From Peptoniphilus sp. (GTDB lineage: Bacteria; Bacillota; Clostridia; Tissierellales; Peptoniphilaceae): a stretch of DNA of 64,000 nt. The stretch is taken from positions 23,968 to 87,967 of the forward strand of contig NZ_JALEOV010000103.1 in the NCBI RefSeq assembly GCF_022767005.1, given 5' to 3'. The notes under the pieces were generated by a model that did no database searches, was not told the origin of the DNA, and saw only the letters and a program-made list of their open reading frames with translations. Below, piece by piece: positions 62,763 to 64,000 of the stretch. The position numbers were made by a program, and so were the translations under genes. Numbering within the stretch: position 1 is the stretch's first letter; each line of letters starts with the position of its first letter.

Positions 62763-63305
62763 TTATTCTTCTTCAATTATTTTATCTTTTAAAAGTTCAG
62801 TATAAACTTTACAAATTCTATCAAATGCATCTAACTCATCAATTGAAAAACTCTCCATTAATTTTTTCTTTGTTTTTACAATATCAATATTATCATATTT
62901 CTTATGACTAAAGACAAGTTTTTCTCCTGTTTCTGTAACATATAAATGAAATATTTTTCCATTTGTCTTAGAATTTTCTCTATATACAAGGTCCTGTTTC
63001 ATGAGCTTTCTAACTGTTTGAGATATAGCCGAAGTTGTTCTATTCCACTTAAAAGCCAATTCTGTTACAGTTATTCCAGGCTTATCAGAAATTTCTGTCA
63101 AAATATGAACTTCAATCATTGTTAACTTTGGTCCAAAACCATAATCCCTTCTAGTATTATAATAATTAGAATAGGTAAGTACAAAATCATACATTGGATC
63201 CATTACTTTTGATAATTCTTTATATCTTCTATTCGTAGTTATATAATCTTCATTTTCATCAACCCATGTATCTAAAATATCATTATAATAAATATCTTTA
63301 CTCAT
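62763..63305 (-). CDS. MarR family transcriptional regulator
   Basis: This 180-aa winged-helix regulator (from ATG 63305, with GGAGGTT upstream) carries the MarR core: LTMIEVHILTEISDKPGITVTELAFKWNRTTSAISQTVRKLMKQDLVYRE near residues 62-110, then the beta-wing NSKTNGKIFHLYVTETGEKLV. The N-terminus (DIYYNDILDTWVDENEDYITTNRRYKELS) is longer than in a minimal MarR. It is upstream of the amidohydrolase-transporter-lyase genes on the same strand but closed by its own terminator, so it forms a separate unit that probably controls them and perhaps itself. Confidence 0.92.
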   Translation of the reverse strand: MSKDIYYNDILDTWVDENEDYITTNRRYKELSKVMDPMYDFVLTYSNYYNTRRDYGFGPKLTMIEVHILTEISDKPGITVTELAFKWNRTTSAISQTVRKLMKQDLVYRENSKTNGKIFHLYVTETGEKLVFSHKKYDNIDIVKTKKKLMESFSIDELDAFDRICKVYTELLKDKIIEEE

Positions 63306-63321
63306 TTTAACCTCCAAAAAT

Positions 63322-63350
63322 ACTATATCATAGCGGAATTTTTAAGGCAA
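63322..63350 (-). promoter_or_regulatory. Promoter of marR
   Basis: On the minus strand TTGCCT (63345-63350), a 17-nt spacer and TATAGT (63322-63327) precede marR by 16 nt. A perfect 12-bp palindrome TTAATGCATTAA lies just upstream at 63361-63372 and could be an autoregulatory site. Confidence 0.65.
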
Positions 63351-63372
63351 GATTTAACTATTAATGCATTAA

Positions 63373-63861
63373 ACTATTGATGGCATTAAAATATCAGATA
63401 TCATTATAAACACTAGTAAAATAAAAATTTTATTTTCAACATTAATACTAATCAAAGTATTATAAAACCAATTACATTATTTATATTTCAATTATAAAAA
63501 TGCTACAAAAAGAGCATGAATTATCTATATATTACAACTATTTCCTTTTCTCTTATTTAACTAGGTATTGCTTATTTATATTAACCTTAAAATCAACTAT
63601 TGTTTTAGATTTTTTTAATTCTTTTATACTCTTTTAAATCTTCTAATCGCACACAATCTTTAAGATTTAATATATCTGAATTATAAATCTTCTAATTTTT
63701 TGTTATTTGCCAGTTTTTCTGGTCTCTTCTATCCAATTCTAAATTTTTAAAAACTTTATAATATAAATAAAATCTATGACAGATAATTTTATGTATTAAA
63801 AAACCACTTAAACCCCTATACAACTTATTGTTTTACAGTAGTTCAAATGTTTTTTAAAAAT
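63373..63861. other. 490-nt gene-free stretch with possible gene relic
   Basis: No gene with start signals is seen. On the minus strand between about 63785 and 63625, two open stretches in different frames, with RRDQKNWQITKN and LKDCVRLEDLKEYKRIKK, look like coding sequence decayed by frameshifts, but the base composition makes chance frames common. The element border lies at about 63862. Confidence 0.4.
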
Positions 63862-64000
63862 GGCTCTATAATATCTGTTGGGGAGTAAATCTCTAACAGA
63901 TATTTTTATGTAAAAAAATTGCACTTATACGCATTTAGACCTAAACTTAAAATAGCTAAAACTAAGCTAGGAGGTGCATATAAGTGCAAAATAATAATAA
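63862..64000 (+). mobile_element. Left end of an insertion sequence, probably ISL3-like
   Basis: The end starts at about 63862 with GGCTCTATAATATCTGTTGGGG, similar in style to ISL3-family terminal repeats (GGCTCTT...). It contains two inverted repeats in the leader: AATATCTGTT/AACAGATATT (63870-63904) and TTGCACTTATACGCA/TGCATATAAGTGCAA (63919-63989, one mismatch). A transposase start follows. The right end is outside the window, so the family is a guess. Confidence 0.5.
63984..64000 (+). CDS. Start of a putative transposase, cut by the window end
   Basis: GTG 63984 is preceded by a strong AGGAGG (63969-63974) at a 9-nt spacing and reads MQNNN before the window stops. Only five codons are visible, so the call rests on the IS-like sequence in front of it. 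The start codon lies inside the second leader hairpin, which could limit transposase translation from outside transcripts. Confidence 0.4.

Noticed and set aside
63600..63800. A decayed gene on the minus strand
   Set aside because: Two open pieces in different frames are suggestive, but no family was recognised and the AT-rich background makes chance frames likely.

Overview
The window is about 30-35% GC and reads as the chromosome of a low-GC, Gram-positive anaerobe. Gene order and protein style (SLH protein, ctsR-mcsA-mcsB-clpC-radA, an IspH fused to ribosomal S1, MEP-pathway isoprenoids, ECF transporter, ThrRS-free housekeeping operons packed with ATGA overlaps) point to Firmicutes, most likely the Tissierellia/Peptoniphilaceae (Peptoniphilus, Anaerococcus, Finegoldia relatives). 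The family placement is inference from protein resemblance, not a search result.

Layout. 1-2.7 kb: an unknown acidic protein, an SLH surface protein and a hemerythrin operon preceded by a perfect CRP/FNR-type palindrome. 2.7-8.8 kb: one minus-strand operon asp23-fakA-recG-rsmD-coaD-coiled-coil protein, divergent from rpmB. 8.8-11.2 kb: a pocket with a 19-bp palindrome, a somewhat GC-richer cstA carbon-starvation transporter and an IS3-type transposase remnant. 11.2-13.9 kb: folC and the branched-chain amino acid carrier brnQ. 13.9-19.8 kb: the CtsR heat-shock operon with two CtsR boxes; its McsB has lost the catalytic motifs of arginine kinases while keeping the phosphoarginine-binding RDxxRA motif. 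19.8-22.8 kb: an EF-G paralogue and a ComEA-like DNA-binding protein. 22.8-26.8 kb: a two-component system with a lipoprotein and a small membrane protein. 26.8-30.6 kb: DUF5317-cdaA-cdaR-guaB, which couples c-di-AMP synthesis genes to IMP dehydrogenase.

30.6-34.3 kb is an accessory island of three CPBP (Abi) membrane proteases plus a 47-codon small ORF. Two of the three protease genes are broken by single-base length changes in T7/A8 homopolymers, and the unit has its own promoter and terminators. 34.4-57.4 kb is dense housekeeping: ispH-rpsA, plsC, cmk; then a 15-gene operon running from asp23-nusB-xseA-xseB-ispA-tlyA-recN through nudF, punA, pdp, a site-2 protease, scpA-scpB, rluB, mnmM to a flavoprotein; then truA with the ECF module, mpg, a YkvA protein, pyrE, pyrF and a frameshift-free prfB.

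57.4-58.7 kb holds tRNA-Arg(ACG) and tRNA-Leu(GAG) with the N-terminal stub of a tyrosine integrase and iterated 11-mers, the scar of an integrated element. 58.7-63.3 kb is a catabolic cassette: MarR regulator, then M20 amidohydrolase, YfcC-type transporter and PatB/MalY C-S lyase behind a clear promoter with a palindrome at the transcription start. The window ends in the left end of an insertion sequence (probably ISL3-like) whose transposase runs off the edge.
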